The notes: a model not told the origin generated them from the letters alone. 64,000 nt of DNA from Trichoderma breve (GCF_028502605.1 NW_026611594.1:265501-329500); one strand, 5' to 3'; positions 1 to 12,218 are shown, counted from the first letter of the stretch. Translations and numbers: made by a program.

Positions 1-899
1 AGCGCCCATATGATATGCTTGGTATTGTACTCATAAACATTTCAGAACTGCAGATAGGCCGTGATAACGATCGTCTGCTGGCGATCCAGAAGCTACTACA
101 TCTCGAAATATACTCTCAGGAGTATGAATGGGAACTGCTGCAGAGGTACCACCGTAATGCCGATGCATATTTTGATCAGCAATGTTCTTTATTAGAGGTT
201 ATGAAAGGGTCTCGGCTTGAAACCTTCAAAAATAACCCGAAAATACGCCAATGGCAATATTCTGAACATTCATGCACACTGATTTTGGCAGGATATAACC
301 ACGACATTTACTCCGGGATGTGCTGGCTCTCTCCCTTTGCATTGGATACAATCCAAAATCTGAGAGGATCGCAGGATAATAACGTATACGCTTTCTACAT
401 TCTTGGGCAACGCGATCATGATTCATTCTCTCAGGTCCTCTGGTGCATTTTATTTCAGCTACTAAGACAAACGAATGAAGCTTTACAGGATGATACTCAG
501 TATGCAGAGTTACACGCAGAAATCCAGAAGTACCAGAAAGCGACCGAAACCGGAGGATCGAAACATACTTTGCATGATTACAGCGACGTAACTGATACAC
601 TTCTCCGAAAGGCAGCTGTGAGGATTATGAAGATGATTAACCAGAATAAAACTGTATGGATTATCCTAGATCGCGTGGATCAATGCAAATCAAGCGCAAA
701 AGCAAAGCATCAAAAAAGATTAATAAAAGCATTGGTCTATATGCTTGAAAATACTACTATTCGAATAAGGATTCTTGCTATTGTTAATGGGTATGACTGG
801 AAAGTGGAAGAACAGCACGACGAATTCGGAGCAAGTAACCAGTCTAGTGTTATTGTCGATACACACAAACAACGATTAATTAGTTCAATATGTGGATAG
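1..899 (+). CDS. Partial STAND/NACHT-like protein (5' end outside the window)
   Basis: The frame is open from the window edge, so the ATG at 15 need not be the true start. The protein ends at 899. It has a weak P-loop-like segment (LILAGYNHDIYSG, around residues 90-102) followed by CWLSPFALD, a spacing I associate with fungal STAND-type ATPase proteins. A Walker-B-like strand WIILDRVDQC lies near residue 217. A canonical GxxxxGK[ST] is missing, so nucleotide binding is doubtful. The C-terminal end is short for a full NLR and shows no repeats. It could be a truncated relic or the normal end of a small STAND-like protein. Family assignment is inference from pattern only. Confidence 0.4.
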   Translation, partial: RPYDMLGIVLINISELQIGRDNDRLLAIQKLLHLEIYSQEYEWELLQRYHRNADAYFDQQCSLLEVMKGSRLETFKNNPKIRQWQYSEHSCTLILAGYNHDIYSGMCWLSPFALDTIQNLRGSQDNNVYAFYILGQRDHDSFSQVLWCILFQLLRQTNEALQDDTQYAELHAEIQKYQKATETGGSKHTLHDYSDVTDTLLRKAAVRIMKMINQNKTVWIILDRVDQCKSSAKAKHQKRLIKALVYMLENTTIRIRILAIVNGYDWKVEEQHDEFGASNQSSVIVDTHKQRLISSICG

Positions 900-1100
900 T
901 ATGATTAAACATCTTATGGTTGCAATAATAGTTGTCTTGAAGTTTGGATTAGAATTCTACTCGATCTATGTGGCGGATATACTCCAGTTCTGTCTTATTG
1001 GCATCGATAGCCCTTAACCAGTATGTAATAAGGTCTAGGCTTCACTGAACTTCTAATCCAAGTGTTCGTAGCCAGGTCTTCCATTCATTTATTTCTCAAG

Positions 1101-3291
1101 CTAAATTATCATTATCTCGCGGTGTTGTGCGCCATGTAACCAGTCAATTCCATACCTTGATTCAAGGTGCTCAGTCAACTGCACAATACCAACTCGTTGG
1201 TAAACCTTCAATTCTCCCCTCCGCAGGCGCGTGTCCGACAAAACAAGACATACCCTTGGGAAGAGTGCAAAGAGATAGAATGCCCTTATCTCGCCCCTAA
1301 CTGGATCATTGAAAAGATAATCCGCCGAAAAAGGTAATCTTACGGACGGTACTTTGCACGAAGACGCTTCAGAAAGCCCTATCTCAAGTTCAAAGGTGGT
1401 CATATCCCTTGGCGATAGGAAGGCTGGGTTGACAACCAAGGTGGCTGAGCGTAAAAGACCTGAAACAACCAAGGTGGCGGATGAAACCTCGCCATAATAG
1501 TTCTTCCCTTTGGCTTTGACTTGAACCGAACGGATTATTGGCTGTCGGTAAGATGATTTTTGCCAGGTATGGTCTGTATTACGAACGTGGGTCTGTTCGG
1601 GTGAGAGCCAAATGTCTTCTGCGTTCAAATAGCGAACGCCTGCATTTACAGACACCCATGACCAGGAAGGGCCAATATATTCCCGAGAGCGATTTAGATG
1701 ACTTGAAGGTTTATCGGCAGCCCAAGCAAGATCGAGAAATAGGGATGACTTCCATAGCCCCGCGTGATAATCGCCAAGGAAAGGAGCCATGCGATGTGCA
1801 AGACCTGATAGCGCTGGAAGGCGATCCGTCTGTTTCGTCAATTTTAGCTTGGAGTAGTGCTCGACGAGACCATGCCACTGTTTGACGGGCAGAAGTATTT
1901 CTTTCATTTGTAAGTTATAAGTCCTCAAAGCATCCTCCCTTGATGCTCTGAGTTTCTGCTCTCGAGTATCAAGTTGATCATTGACCTCATCAAAATCTGG
2001 ATCGAGTCTTCCAATTGACTGCCGCTCATTCACTTGTGATATCACAGATTGTACAGCGTCCTCTCTGCTTGAGCTCTCACTTTCGCTTTCGGGTTGGTCA
2101 TTGCTAATTTTCAGCTGTGACGCAATCGCGAATAATGATTTCAGATTGAGACTATTCGACAACCCTCCGCATTCGCAAATTGTGTGTTCACAACACTCCC
2201 AAATCATCTCCCGTAGGCAGAAATGAAGGACTCTGGGCGACAGTACTCGCTCCTGGAATACCCAGGCTCTGGAGAGCAGCGGATTGTCCCGTGTTGGCAT
2301 CGCGGTTGGATTGGTGGCCCAATGGGGAAGCTTACGACGAACTTTGAGACTGAAGTTGTCTTGAGCCGAATTTGTGACTTCCAATGAGTGCTCAGCGTAT
2401 TCATCTGCCTGGGCTGGGAAGCATCCAGTCGAGTTGGAATTAGACCAAGTTGCAGCCAGTGTGAGACATGATTGATGGTAAATGTCGGCCATTTTTGCGG
2501 ATTGAAGCTCCCAATCCATTGGGTCGTCTTGAATAATACAAAGCGCGTCAATCCAGAGGTAGGAAATGTTGAGCTCCAAGCAGAACCGAGCGGCGTCCTG
2601 GAACGTTTTGGGAAGCTCTTCCCACAGTATTCCCTCTTTTCTGTTGCCAATATTCTCGATGGTGGTGATAAAATTGTGATCCAAGCTCCAACGGTGACTC
2701 AAAGTAGCGTATTTGTCTAGAGCTTTGTCTGGTTCGGTGAGCCTGACCGTGATGTTGCCTTCAGTAGAAGCTTCAAGTGAGAGAACCCTGTCTGGCAAAG
2801 GAGAGAGCTTTGGAGGATGACATAGATGATCATTGTCACACTCTTCCATTTTTGCTTTCACCCACTCTATTGCTTGTTTAGATATGGGGTAGCCATTGCG
2901 GGTCGATCTTGACCAGAATACTTTCCGTAGCGTCGGATCCGGGTCTGAGATATTGGTGAGCATAAGGCAATATTGCATGAATAGAATAGTCCTTACGAGC
3001 TTTGTCAGTGAAAAACTCTATCACGACTCTTGGCTTTCGCTTTTCCTTAACGAAGGAGATTTCTAAGAAGAGTGTATCGCCGGAGAAGGCATAGCCATTG
3101 ACAGTAGAGACATCCCTCGCAAATGACCAAGTTTCATCTTGCATAAGAAGAATTCCCTGTCGCAAAATAGAACAGAATTGGCATTTTTTGACAAGTGCTG
3201 ATTGATCTAATTTGCTGGGTGTAAATTCGATGGCTAGCCTCGCTCCCGGTCTCTTTTGTTTGAGATCATTGCAGACTTCACAGTTCGCCAT
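1101..3291 (-). CDS. HET-domain (heterokaryon incompatibility) protein
   Basis: Two exons, 3291-2997 and 2944-1101, encode 712 residues. The intron 2945-2996 (52 nt) starts GTAAGG and ends CTCAG, and joining restores frame in phase 1. I chose the ATG at 3291 because the product then begins MANCEVCNDLK, typical of HET proteins; an upstream in-frame ATG at 3384 exists. The HET domain is clear: YATLSHRW near residues 177-184, then LPKTFQDA and LWIDALCIIQDD near 228-239, followed by KMADIYHQSCLTLAA. Known HET proteins trigger a cell-death reaction when genetically different hyphae fuse. A CxxC pair near the N-terminus (KCQFCS) may bind metal. No second domain (NACHT, ankyrin) is seen; the C-terminal half is the usual variable region. 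Confidence 0.85.
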
Positions 3292-4289
3292 TGAGTAGCG
3301 AAGCGCCCTGCTAGTAAGAAAAGATAAGAATAATAATAGACTGGAAGTGTTGTCACCATTGAAGCCTTTTTGCGATCGAATCATCGACCTTATCTCGGTG
3401 AGATTGGCTTGAGTCTAATATTCTTCTGGTTGGGCTTCTGCCTGGATTGTATGCCTTGGCTATGTAATTAGTGGGCACCCTCGTGTTAATTGTTGAATCA
3501 GCCTAACAGATTCAGATTGACTCGTTTCCTGCCGGGCGGCAACAGTCCTTGCCAAATTATTTAGGGAATGATATAATCATGTACGGAGCAGTTAACAGTA
3601 TTTATATCACTACCATGTGCAAAATAACAACGACACATTTGTTGTAGTCTGGCCGGTGTTAGGCGGCTGAATTTACATGTACTTACGGTTCTCTCTGGGA
3701 GAGATGCGACAGATCCAAGTAGAGTTGACTGTACTAGACAGGTAGTCAATTCTGTCATAAAAGGTAGTGTATTACTTGAAAATTTATCTAATTCTGTTAT
3801 ATATATTCATTTTTCTTCCCTTTGTGAAAGCGGAAGGTAGAAATCTTCAACTACCCTAGGTACTGCCTGGTGGTAGACTTGAACAGTTTGTATTATGTGA
3901 TCATCTGCCGTTGCTTTCCCTTGTTCTTTGTTGCTCCTTTAACATCAATGCTCCCTGATAGATATTATGCTCACTATATTCTCACCGTCAATAGCTAGTC
4001 TCATTTTTCGAGGTAATATTGATATACTAGTTCGTCGCACAATAAAGGTAAAGAAAGATCTTGATCTGCCAGGGTTTCGGTTTCACCAAGTCTGTCGTTT
4101 CCACGCCTCAAGGCTGACAGTGGCTCCAGAAATAGCCCGAAGGAAGCGCGCTAGCATCCTTTCTAGAAACAGCAACTCCCGGGGCCCCTTTTTTAATTTT
4201 CTCAGAAAGACCATCAGTCAGGCATCTATCTCTCTTCTACTTCATCATCTCTGTTCAGCCCCGTCAATGATCGATAAAAGTCACGCAGC
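3292..4289. other. Intergenic region between the HET gene and the acyltransferase gene
   Basis: Divergent promoter region of about 1 kb. It is AT-rich, with pyrimidine runs just before the acyltransferase ATG. Short open frames occur on both strands, but none shows a recognisable motif or amino-acid bias. I see no gene here. Confidence 0.5.
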
Positions 4290-5591
4290 ATGAGCCGAGC
4301 TGTTTGGCTCGATGGCCTCCGGGGCATCGCGGCGGCCATTGTGGCGACTGACCACTATTTCATGGGCGCCGTGTTGCACGCCGGCTTCAGGTCCTTCTGG
4401 GCGGATCCGCCCGAGGAGAATCGTAAACTCATGCAACTGCCTCCCTTTCGCCTGATCTTCGCTGCGCACGCTATGGTGCCCTTGTTCTTTGTCATTTCAG
4501 GTTACGCCATCTCGATCAACCTCATCCGACTAAGGACCGCCAATAACAGTGAGGGCTTCCTTCGCCGGCTGTCTTCGGCGGCCACGCGCCGCGGCTTGCG
4601 CATTTATCTCCCCGTGTTCTGCATCACCGTCATTTCGCAGATCCTCTTCTTTCTCAATCTCTTTTCATGGGTACCTGGAGATGACATTGTATGGGGCCGA
4701 AAGCCTTGGACTGCACCATGGTTCCATGTTACCTTTGTCGTTCGGTACATGCTCGACAACATCAACATCATCGCCATCCAATACAACGGTGGTCTTAATG
4801 GCCAGCTTTGGACTATGGCTCTCGAATTCCGCGGGTCTTGCGTTGTCTACCTCGCTCTCCTGGGTCTGGCATTTTGGCAGCCGAGGCCTCGACTTTGGCT
4901 GCTTGTAGCTTCGATGGCTTACTGGTTCTACTTTGGGTATTGGGACGTGGTGGGATTTCTGGCGGGGTACTGGTTGGCTGAGCTGCACGTCTTGTCCGAG
5001 TTGCAGACTGTCAGCACCGAGGCAGAATACCTATTCTGGCTCAAACCATATATCCCCGTTCAGGCGCGATCTGTCAACTTCACCGCCGTCCGAACGTGGG
5101 TCATGTTTGTCGTCGGCATCTGGTTTCTCTGCTTGAGCGACGACGGTGCTCTCCCGCCGGGATATCAGTTCTTACAAATTGCCGAATCCTCGCGATGGGA
5201 TGGAAATTGGGGGACCATTGACAAGACGTGGAAGACAGTTGGCTCCGTGCTGGTTGTCTCTGCAATCAGCGCCACAGAAGTACTTCAACGGCCCCTCAAC
5301 TCCAAGTTCGTACAGTATTTGGGGAGGATCTCTTTCTCCTTGTACCTCGTACATCAATCCATTTACCACTTGTTCAGCGACCCTGTCAGGAATATGCTTT
5401 GGTTCATAGCCACAGGGGGAACGGAATCCGAGGTTGGCGCGAGTGAAAACAAATTTGCAGGCGCAGTCTGTTGGATTGGGGGCTACATCATCCTCTCAAC
5501 AATCAACTTGTATGCGGCAAACTTATACACGAGATTCGTCGACGAGCGATGCATAAATATTGCAAAACGTTTCGACCAATGGGTCTCCTAG
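4290..5591 (+). CDS. Acyltransferase 3 family membrane protein
   Basis: Single exon, 433 residues. The start MSRAVWLDGLRGIAAAIV is the classic opening of the acyltransferase 3 family (D-G-L-R-G followed by a first membrane helix), and a His follows in TDHYF. About ten hydrophobic segments follow, including MVPLFFVISGYAI and, late in the protein, YLGRISFSLYLVHQSIYH, the typical last conserved block of the family. Members move acyl groups onto sugars, lipids or secondary metabolites at a membrane. The substrate cannot be told from the sequence. The downstream DUF4863 and Zn2Cys6 genes lie on the same strand and could form a small metabolic group, but no biosynthetic core gene is present. Confidence 0.85.
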   Translation: MSRAVWLDGLRGIAAAIVATDHYFMGAVLHAGFRSFWADPPEENRKLMQLPPFRLIFAAHAMVPLFFVISGYAISINLIRLRTANNSEGFLRRLSSAATRRGLRIYLPVFCITVISQILFFLNLFSWVPGDDIVWGRKPWTAPWFHVTFVVRYMLDNINIIAIQYNGGLNGQLWTMALEFRGSCVVYLALLGLAFWQPRPRLWLLVASMAYWFYFGYWDVVGFLAGYWLAELHVLSELQTVSTEAEYLFWLKPYIPVQARSVNFTAVRTWVMFVVGIWFLCLSDDGALPPGYQFLQIAESSRWDGNWGTIDKTWKTVGSVLVVSAISATEVLQRPLNSKFVQYLGRISFSLYLVHQSIYHLFSDPVRNMLWFIATGGTESEVGASENKFAGAVCWIGGYIILSTINLYAANLYTRFVDERCINIAKRFDQWVS

Positions 5592-6213
5592 TAACTGTTG
5601 GAACAGCGATGACCATCAAATGCAGCCTGCAGCATATTTTCGGCTGCAAAAAACAGAAGACATCCAACTCAAAAGAGAGCGAGGATATGAGACATGAGAA
5701 TATGGAGGTTAGCACACTTAGATCTGGAACTACATGATATAGAAGAAAGAAAATGTTACGAGTATGAAAGGAAATTTCTACAAGATCTAGTTTTAAAGTA
5801 TTGCACAACTTTCTTGATAATGCCAGTATCGGTGTTATACATCTATCCGTAACGTAGGTCTTTGCCATGGCAAGGGGTTGTTTCCGAAAGAAATTAACAT
5901 CCTCTTCGCCTGGATCTTGAGGAACGATGATCTGTTCGGATAGATCTGGAATATTCGAAAACCTGCCATCCTCTGAAATCATTACTACTACTCCATTTGC
6001 CTTCATAAGAGTGTACACGCATGCTCTATTAGATAATCTTCAAACTAGCGAATTAGCGTGCTATCCGGAGTAAGCATCGCTCATGAATGCTGGCTATGTC
6101 ATTCAAATCATCTTTCCGGAACGTATCCGGCGCTAAAAACAACCCTGTAGATCCCAAAACAGAGGCTTCATGGCGAATAATAGGAATGATCATGTGTAAA
6201 CAAGTTGTCGTAG
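5592..6213. other. Intergenic region, no gene seen
   Basis: Downstream of the acyltransferase gene. A minus-strand frame (6018-5503) is open for 171 codons and overlaps the acyltransferase 3' end. Its first 70 codons have a protein-like composition, but I recognise no family. It may be a relic; I do not call a gene. Confidence 0.4.
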
Positions 6214-6251
6214 TCCGAGGTACTAGAATCCGAGGTATTGGAATCCGAGGT
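6214..6251 (+). promoter_or_regulatory. Three direct TCCGAGGT repeats at 15-bp period, candidate operator
   Basis: TCCGAGGT occurs at 6214-6221, 6229-6236 and 6244-6251, exactly 15 bp apart, about 110 bp before the ATG of the DUF4863 gene. Zn2Cys6 factors commonly bind repeated CCG/CGG triplets with fixed spacing, and a Zn2Cys6 gene starts 214 bp after the DUF4863 stop. The repeats are seen directly; the role as a binding site for the neighbouring factor is inference. Confidence 0.4.
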
Positions 6252-6360
6252 TTATAAGCCTACCAATATTCCAATACTTATTGAAGCAATACCCAGCGTC
6301 TTCGTGCCAATATTGTCGGTGTCCTATGTCCTACCTATTCTGGTTTTACATATTGTGAAA

Positions 6361-6976
6361 ATGGAGACAACCCGCAGCATTCATCCCAACCAGCAAAAGC
6401 TCATCGACCGGGCTCGAGAATTCTTGGCCGAAGTTGAAGACTTGTAAGTAAGGGATCTTGACAAAGACATTATAATCATACCTTGAGCGCTCATTTCCCT
6501 ATAGAACTCCGGGCAAAGATCTTGAAGCGACACTGAACCGAGACTACGGTCCTGGAAACCCATACTATGATGACTTCTGCCACCTAATTCGACAAGCTCT
6601 CGAGAACGACGAAGGTTGGGTGGCAATCGACGAGATAGATGGTCCAAAGTATCGTCGCACAAGGATCAGTCCTCCGTCTGAGTTGAACCGTCACTTTAGC
6701 ATTACGACCGTTTACATGGACAGCCAAGAAGAATATCGCGGCCAGTACCACCTCCACCCATACGGCGAACTCAACTGTGTCGTTCAGTTGGATTCATCAG
6801 CCGAGTTGATGGGAATGTCCGGGTGGCAAGGCTCCGGTTGGACTTCGCCAGGTCCCGGGACTCATCACTATCCAGAGGTCCGCGGAGGCGCCCTGGTGGC
6901 TCTCTTTTTCCTGCCGGCCGGCCGCATATCCTATAAGAGATCGAAACCGGGAGATCCGCAGCCAATAGCTATCTAA
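6361..6976 (+). CDS. DUF4863 family protein, similar to 4-hydroxylaminobenzoate lyase
   Basis: Two exons, 6361-6443 and 6505-6976, encode 184 residues. The intron of 61 nt begins GTAAGTAAG and ends CCCTATAG, and the join keeps frame (EVEDL-TPGKD). The core has conserved His-containing segments YHLHPYGELNCVVQLD and SPGPGTHHYPEVRGG, which match my memory of the DUF4863 / 4-hydroxylaminobenzoate lyase family (small cupin-like proteins used in bacterial nitrobenzoate breakdown). The length fits the family. Whether the fungal protein has this activity is unknown. An upstream in-frame ATG at 6238 exists, but the short start fits the family better. Three TCCGAGGT repeats precede it. Confidence 0.65.
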
Positions 6977-7189
6977 TGGGGAATAGGAACCGGTTCGGAG
7001 GCTAGTGCATCTTAGTTGGCGATGTGTGTGTGAGTCTGACAAACCTAGTCAACGTAGGCGATCCCCGCATTAAATAAGCAGCTTTATTAGAGTAATAAAC
7101 TGGGCAACGTTTCTTGAGTCCTATTTATCATTGTCATAACCCAAAACCCTTGCTCTTCTATCCCCTCAAACCTAACTGTTACCGTCATC

Positions 7190-9597
7190 ATGCCTCGCCA
7201 TAAAGTGGCCGAAGAGAGAAAACGAATTGCGAAAGCCTGCATCCTTTGCCAGACCAACAAGACAAAATGCGATGGTCTCTGTCCTTGCAGCCAGTGTATT
7301 AAGCGGGAGAGATCCACCGCCTGTTCTTATTCATCACACAAACGCTTATACGGACGCCAACGGCGATGGCCAAAAGACGCGGACGCGGACGCGGACATCT
7401 CCAAACCAACACAAAAAGATGCCAAAGAGGCTGGCGATTCACCATTCGATCACTCTGACCCACATATTAAGCGCACGCAACTTCATGAAGATGATGAAAA
7501 ACATGGCATACATATTGCGATCCCAAAACTACCCAGCACTATGCGCGATACAAAAGGACAGTCAAGTACGTAGTCATCAATGCACCCAGGTTCCCAAGCA
7601 CACAACGGATAAAAAGGCGCTCATGTTTTTGATAACGCTTGCTAAACTGTTTTATAAATTCTTGTAGTGTACTATGGAGATTGCGCGGCGCTCTCTTTCC
7701 TCCAAAACATACAAGAACTCATACAGGGCGAACAAGAACTCGCCGATGCAGCCAAAGAGCTCTCATCGCTCTCAGTAGTAGAAGAAGTTCCCTCGACGGA
7801 TGGTGAAAGTGTGTTGGCCTATGATAATGCGAATCTTGGCGACCTGGAAGCTTTGGTTCAGGCATTCTTCACATCGGTATTATTCCCTTCCCACAAACCT
7901 AAGGAACTACGCGATTTTGAATATACTAACTTGTCAACTTGATTATAGACGTGTGGTATCCTCGATATTATGGACCGATCTTATATAGAGAACCTGCTCA
8001 GCTGCTGGATTAATGGGAATATTTCCGTCACAAGTAGCAGCGCTGCTATATTGTATCTCGTACTTGCTTCCGCTTCTCAAATACGAAGCAACTCTGCGCA
8101 AGATCACCACCGCTCTCAGTCATTCTTTTATCACGGCCGACGAATTGCACTTCTAGAACTGACAGAGTACCCTAGTATGGAAACAACACAGGCATTTATG
8201 TTGATAAGTTTATACATGCTTGGCAGCTGTCGACGAGATGGAGCGCACTTGAATCTGGGCATTGCAATCAGCGCGGCAAAAGCACTCGGGTATCATAGAA
8301 CTGAAGCTACTTTTACCCAGTGCGAAGAGAACAAGCAATTGAGGTAGGGGACACATCCTCGTTTGAAAAGATGCGGCATTATTAATACAGCCAAAATAGG
8401 AAGCGGATATGGCGCACCTTGTGCTATCACGATTTATTCTTCTGCGCCATGATGGGGAGAGCTCCATTGGCCGCTGCGATGGATTCCGCCGAAGAAGAAG
8501 ACAACCGGCAACCCGACCCAAAACATCCCGATAAATGCCAACAGCTTGGCATGTACGAATCAGCACGAGCCTTTTCGATTTTAAAACAAACCGTCCTCGA
8601 GATATACACAAAACACTCTGCGCCGCTGGAGCGACTCCAACGACTCTCTCGACAGCTTCGCGAAATGGGAACAGCGCTCCCTTTTGAACTTCGCAGTATC
8701 AGCCCCGCAGCATTTCCAGAGCATAAATGTCCTAAGACGAGACAGCTCATCATACGGAACGCTACTGTTGCCTGCAACTATTATTTCAGCATGATGCTTT
8801 TGACGAGGCCATTTCTCATCGCTTGTCTTAGGGCGAAGTACAACAAAACACCAAAATCGACTCAAAGCCCTGAGTCGAATGACGACTCTCAAGAATCTTC
8901 AGAGGTTGACAAGAATGTCAAGCATGGTGCTATGACTTCGTTTGATACAGCTCTAAAGACAATCCAGCTGCTACATGAGTTGTATGTCAATGGAGTATTG
9001 TTTAACAATATGCCACTTGTTGTGTAAGTCACATTTCTCTATGAAAGTATCTGACATGAACTTGCTGACTTTACATCCAGGGCATGGACTTTTGTTTCGG
9101 CCTTGACCGTTTGTGCCGCCTACTTCGGACGACTAGGCGACGCCCGAGAATGCGAACTCGTCATCTACAGAGCGAATCAGATACTGCAGCATTTCATGCC
9201 ATACAGTCCCCAAGCGAAGCAGTACGACCTTATTTTGAAGAAGCTATCCCGAGTTGCACTGAGCTGTATAAGCGGCTCTGGAGACCAGCCCTACGACAAC
9301 AGCAACTTGTTCTGGTCCGACTTATTCAGACTGACTCCAGCGCATCTACATAAGCTGAAGGAAGAGGAGACTGATTCAACTTTGGATATCAGTGAATTGT
9401 TTGGATTGGGCATACCAGAAGGAGATGCCTGCTCTCTGTCGGAAAGGTTTGGAGCATCACTGGAAACTGCCCAGACGGACACGAGTATGAGTGATATTTT
9501 TCACTTTCCGGATGGGGCGTATAAGGACTTCTCTAATTACATGTTGATGACTGACGATTTTCTTTCTGAGCAGCAAGATTTCTTCTTGAACATCTGA
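7190..9597 (+). CDS. Zn2Cys6 fungal-specific transcription factor
   Basis: Five exons: 7190-7565, 7668-7876, 7949-8343, 8400-9023 and 9081-9597, encoding 706 residues. All joins keep frame and the introns are GT-AG; the second has a CTAAC branch site. The N-terminal binuclear zinc cluster is [20 protein letters not shown], completed by a Cys nine residues later. An acidic, low-complexity stretch follows (repeated DAD). The middle homology region appears as [19 protein letters not shown]... with [20 protein letters not shown], the usual fungal-specific transcription factor domain. Targets are unknown; the neighbouring DUF4863 gene with its triplet repeats is the obvious candidate. There is no sign of damage. 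Confidence 0.85.
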
Positions 9598-10007
9598 TGC
9601 CTTATGAGCGGTATCACTGCTTTCCAGTTCAGCTGTTTCTTGCATTTATTCAGTGTAGTTCTTTAGCATGCCGAACGCTCATTTTGCCTCCTCAAATTTT
9701 AAGACTTAAATTTCACAAAATTTATCTCTCCCGCTTAAATTTATGCTGATTCCACTAACAAAAGATATATTTGCCTCTGAATGTGACAAACGTGTATCGC
9801 GGCAAAGACAAGGGAATGGCATGAGTGGTAAGAGAATAATGCTGACTCATCAAGACATGATGCTCCGCAAAACGATCGCATCCTTAGTGCACGTGACTTT
9901 CAGTCACGGAATTCAGTTCTTCCGATCCGACGCGTACATTCATCGCCTATTGTCGCATCTCCTCCAGCCATTTTCTTCATCATGCATCACATCACCAACG
10001 ACTGACC
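9598..10007. other. Intergenic region, no gene seen
   Basis: A short region between the Zn2Cys6 gene and the next plus-strand gene. The first part is AT-rich. Near 10,008 an ATG opens a short Asp-rich frame (MATPCIAADDDDPTQPFSSP) that may be the first exon of the following gene. Confidence 0.4.
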
Positions 10008-10524
10008 ATGGCAACGCCATGCATCGCCGCCGACGACGACGATCCCACGCAGCCTTTCTCGTCTCCCATCGGGTTAGTGAAATAGTCCCTGTGTGATTCC
10101 ACTGGGCGACACGCCTAAGTGGATTGCCGTGCCGCTCTACTCGATGGCTTGTTCAGAGACGGCCCCCTGCGAAGCAAGACCAGGTTCTCTCTCGGGAAAA
10201 CCAATAAAATTCCGTCGCATACTCAGCACGTTTGCACTTGTGTGAATCTGCTGAAATGGGCGGGGTCTTGTAGGCCGCTGGTGGTGAGAAATGGACGATG
10301 GCTCTCAGGCTTGAGTCTGCGGGAGGTTGTTACTCGCTTCATGCCGGTGACTCCTCGCTCCCATCAGTTGCTATTAGCAGTTCTCTCTCTGTATCAATAC
10401 CGTCCGGTGGAGTGGTGGGACTTTCCACTATATCCGATTCCGTCTCGCCTCTGGCCGTGTGCCAGCGACTTTTGCCTACATCGCGTCCCCGTTCGCTGCT
10501 TTTGGTGGTCTACTAACGTCTTAG

Positions 10525-11862
10525 GTCCAAGTCGTGATCACATACCGCAAGGCATAGATGAAGCTCAGGCCAATCGTGATGAGGATCACGATGGCGTCGA
10601 GAATAAAGACGATGATGTGACTTTGTCAGACCCCAGCGACTGCGATACAGAGACCATCGAGCCCAACATCTCTTATCAGAATAATGCTGTTACGTGGAAG
10701 GATGACACCAACCAAACTCAGCATGCTGATGGCATCCATCTCGATATCTACCTCGACACTTTGACCAACACGTCTCTTTTCAAGCTCTATTGCAACATTC
10801 ACCACAAAGGCAGTAAAGCCAAAGGCCAGAAACATACCATCTTTTTGTTCATACATCCCGAATCAGTGCGAGCTATTACGTTGGATAGTGGGAGATCCGC
10901 AGGACCGAGCTCCTCCAAAATCAGTCGCCAGATTTTGTCCTTTTCCATCGCACATCAACCGTCTTTTATTATTCCCAAAGGCTATGTTCTAGAGTCCAAG
11001 CAGAGAAGCAAAGGCCTTTTGAATGCAGTGCTCGCCCTGGCCAACGTGACTGATTTCAGCGTCCATCTCAACAGTTCCAACATAACCATACCCAAACAGA
11101 CGCGGCTGGAGTCGGTCGCCCGAATCTTTTCACTGAATTCCGCACATAACCGGCCATTGACGAACAAAAGATGTGCCAATCTGGAGTCGTTGTATGGCGG
11201 CAGAGGAGGCGAAGTCGCTAATCCAAGCAGAGATGTGGGCAAGACACCTATCCAGGCTGATCTGCCCCCATCTTACGACGAACCAGAACGTGGACAAATT
11301 TCTAGTAAGCACGCACACCTTATCCCATTCTCCGGTTTTTTTGTCTTGATCCATCAAGGCTAACTCATTCCTCTCAGATAAGCGCCGACGTATTGATTCT
11401 GATGTTACGAATGACAAGTCTCCCGCAGTCCACGATGATCTGTTTGAATCTATTCGTAGCCATCTCAATGGTATAGAGAGCCGCATTTGCAATCATATCG
11501 ATGGCATGGAGAGTCGAATCAACACTCGCCTCGACAGTATCGAGGGCCGTTTGAAGCAACTCGAAGACAAGGTCTCGGATGCACTAGATGTTGATCGTGA
11601 TCAATACATTCTAGAAGAAATCGGTGAACAACTGGATGATTGCATAACAGGTGTAAAAATTGAATCCGAGGAGCTGTTCAAAGCCATTGATGACCGAGCA
11701 GACATGACAATAGAGCGATTAGAACAAGAGGTGAACGAGAGAATCGACCAGTTGGGAGCAGAGGTCAAGGACAACACAGCGGAACTCGTAGAGGAAAGTC
11801 TGAAGAAGAAGCTAGTCAATGCGAGTTTACGAATTGATGGTAGCGTCTTTCTGGACATATAA
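10525..11862 (+). CDS. Uncharacterised protein with C-terminal coiled coil (5' end unresolved)
   Basis: The clear part consists of 10525-11304 and 11378-11862, joined over a 73-nt intron (GTAAGCACG ... CTCTCAG) that keeps frame. A strong acceptor (CTACTAAC then TTAG at 10,524) suggests an upstream intron. A first exon may start at 10,008 (MATPCIAADDDDP), but I could not find a donor that keeps frame, so the start is open. The protein has an acidic N-terminal stretch (DEDHDGVENKDDD), a central globular part with HLDIYLDTLTNTSLFKLYC, a DLPPSYDEPE linker and a basic KRRRID motif. The last 150 residues are a long charged helix rich in heptads (ESRINTRLDSIEGRLKQLED). I do not recognise the family. 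A nuclear role is possible because of KRRR, but this is a guess. Confidence 0.55.
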
Positions 11863-12218
11863 CATTGCTCTTTAATACAACGATAAATTTCTTCAAATTA
11901 CATATTGTGAGACACTTGAAACACACAGAGAAGAGTAGTGAAGTTAAAGAAGGGAACAAGCAGTAGATTAGCTACGAGTTTGCAGCTAGGTATCCAATAA
12001 TGACCGTATTTATCTTTAAACTCATTCAAACAAAGAGGAAAACCTCTTCTTTTATAGTTCTCTTTCAAGCCTCGAAGTCGTAGCTTGAATCTAGGCACTT
12101 CCTTTCAGCATTCTAGCTTCTAGGCGCCTGACACATACTACATTCGATTCATAAATGCTTCATACAATTGTAATCTCACATTTTGGTAAGAGGCAATGCT
12201 CGTACGGACAACTCAATT
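11863..12218. other. Convergent intergenic region
   Basis: About 350 bp between two converging genes. AT-rich, with no coding signal; presumably the two 3' untranslated regions. Confidence 0.5.

Noticed and set aside
1538..1885. 115-codon plus-strand frame inside the HET gene
   Set aside because: Antisense shadow of a well-supported exon.
5503..6018. 171-codon minus-strand frame after the acyltransferase gene
   Set aside because: Part lies antisense to the acyltransferase gene; no motif or start context supports it. Kept only as a note in the intergenic entry.
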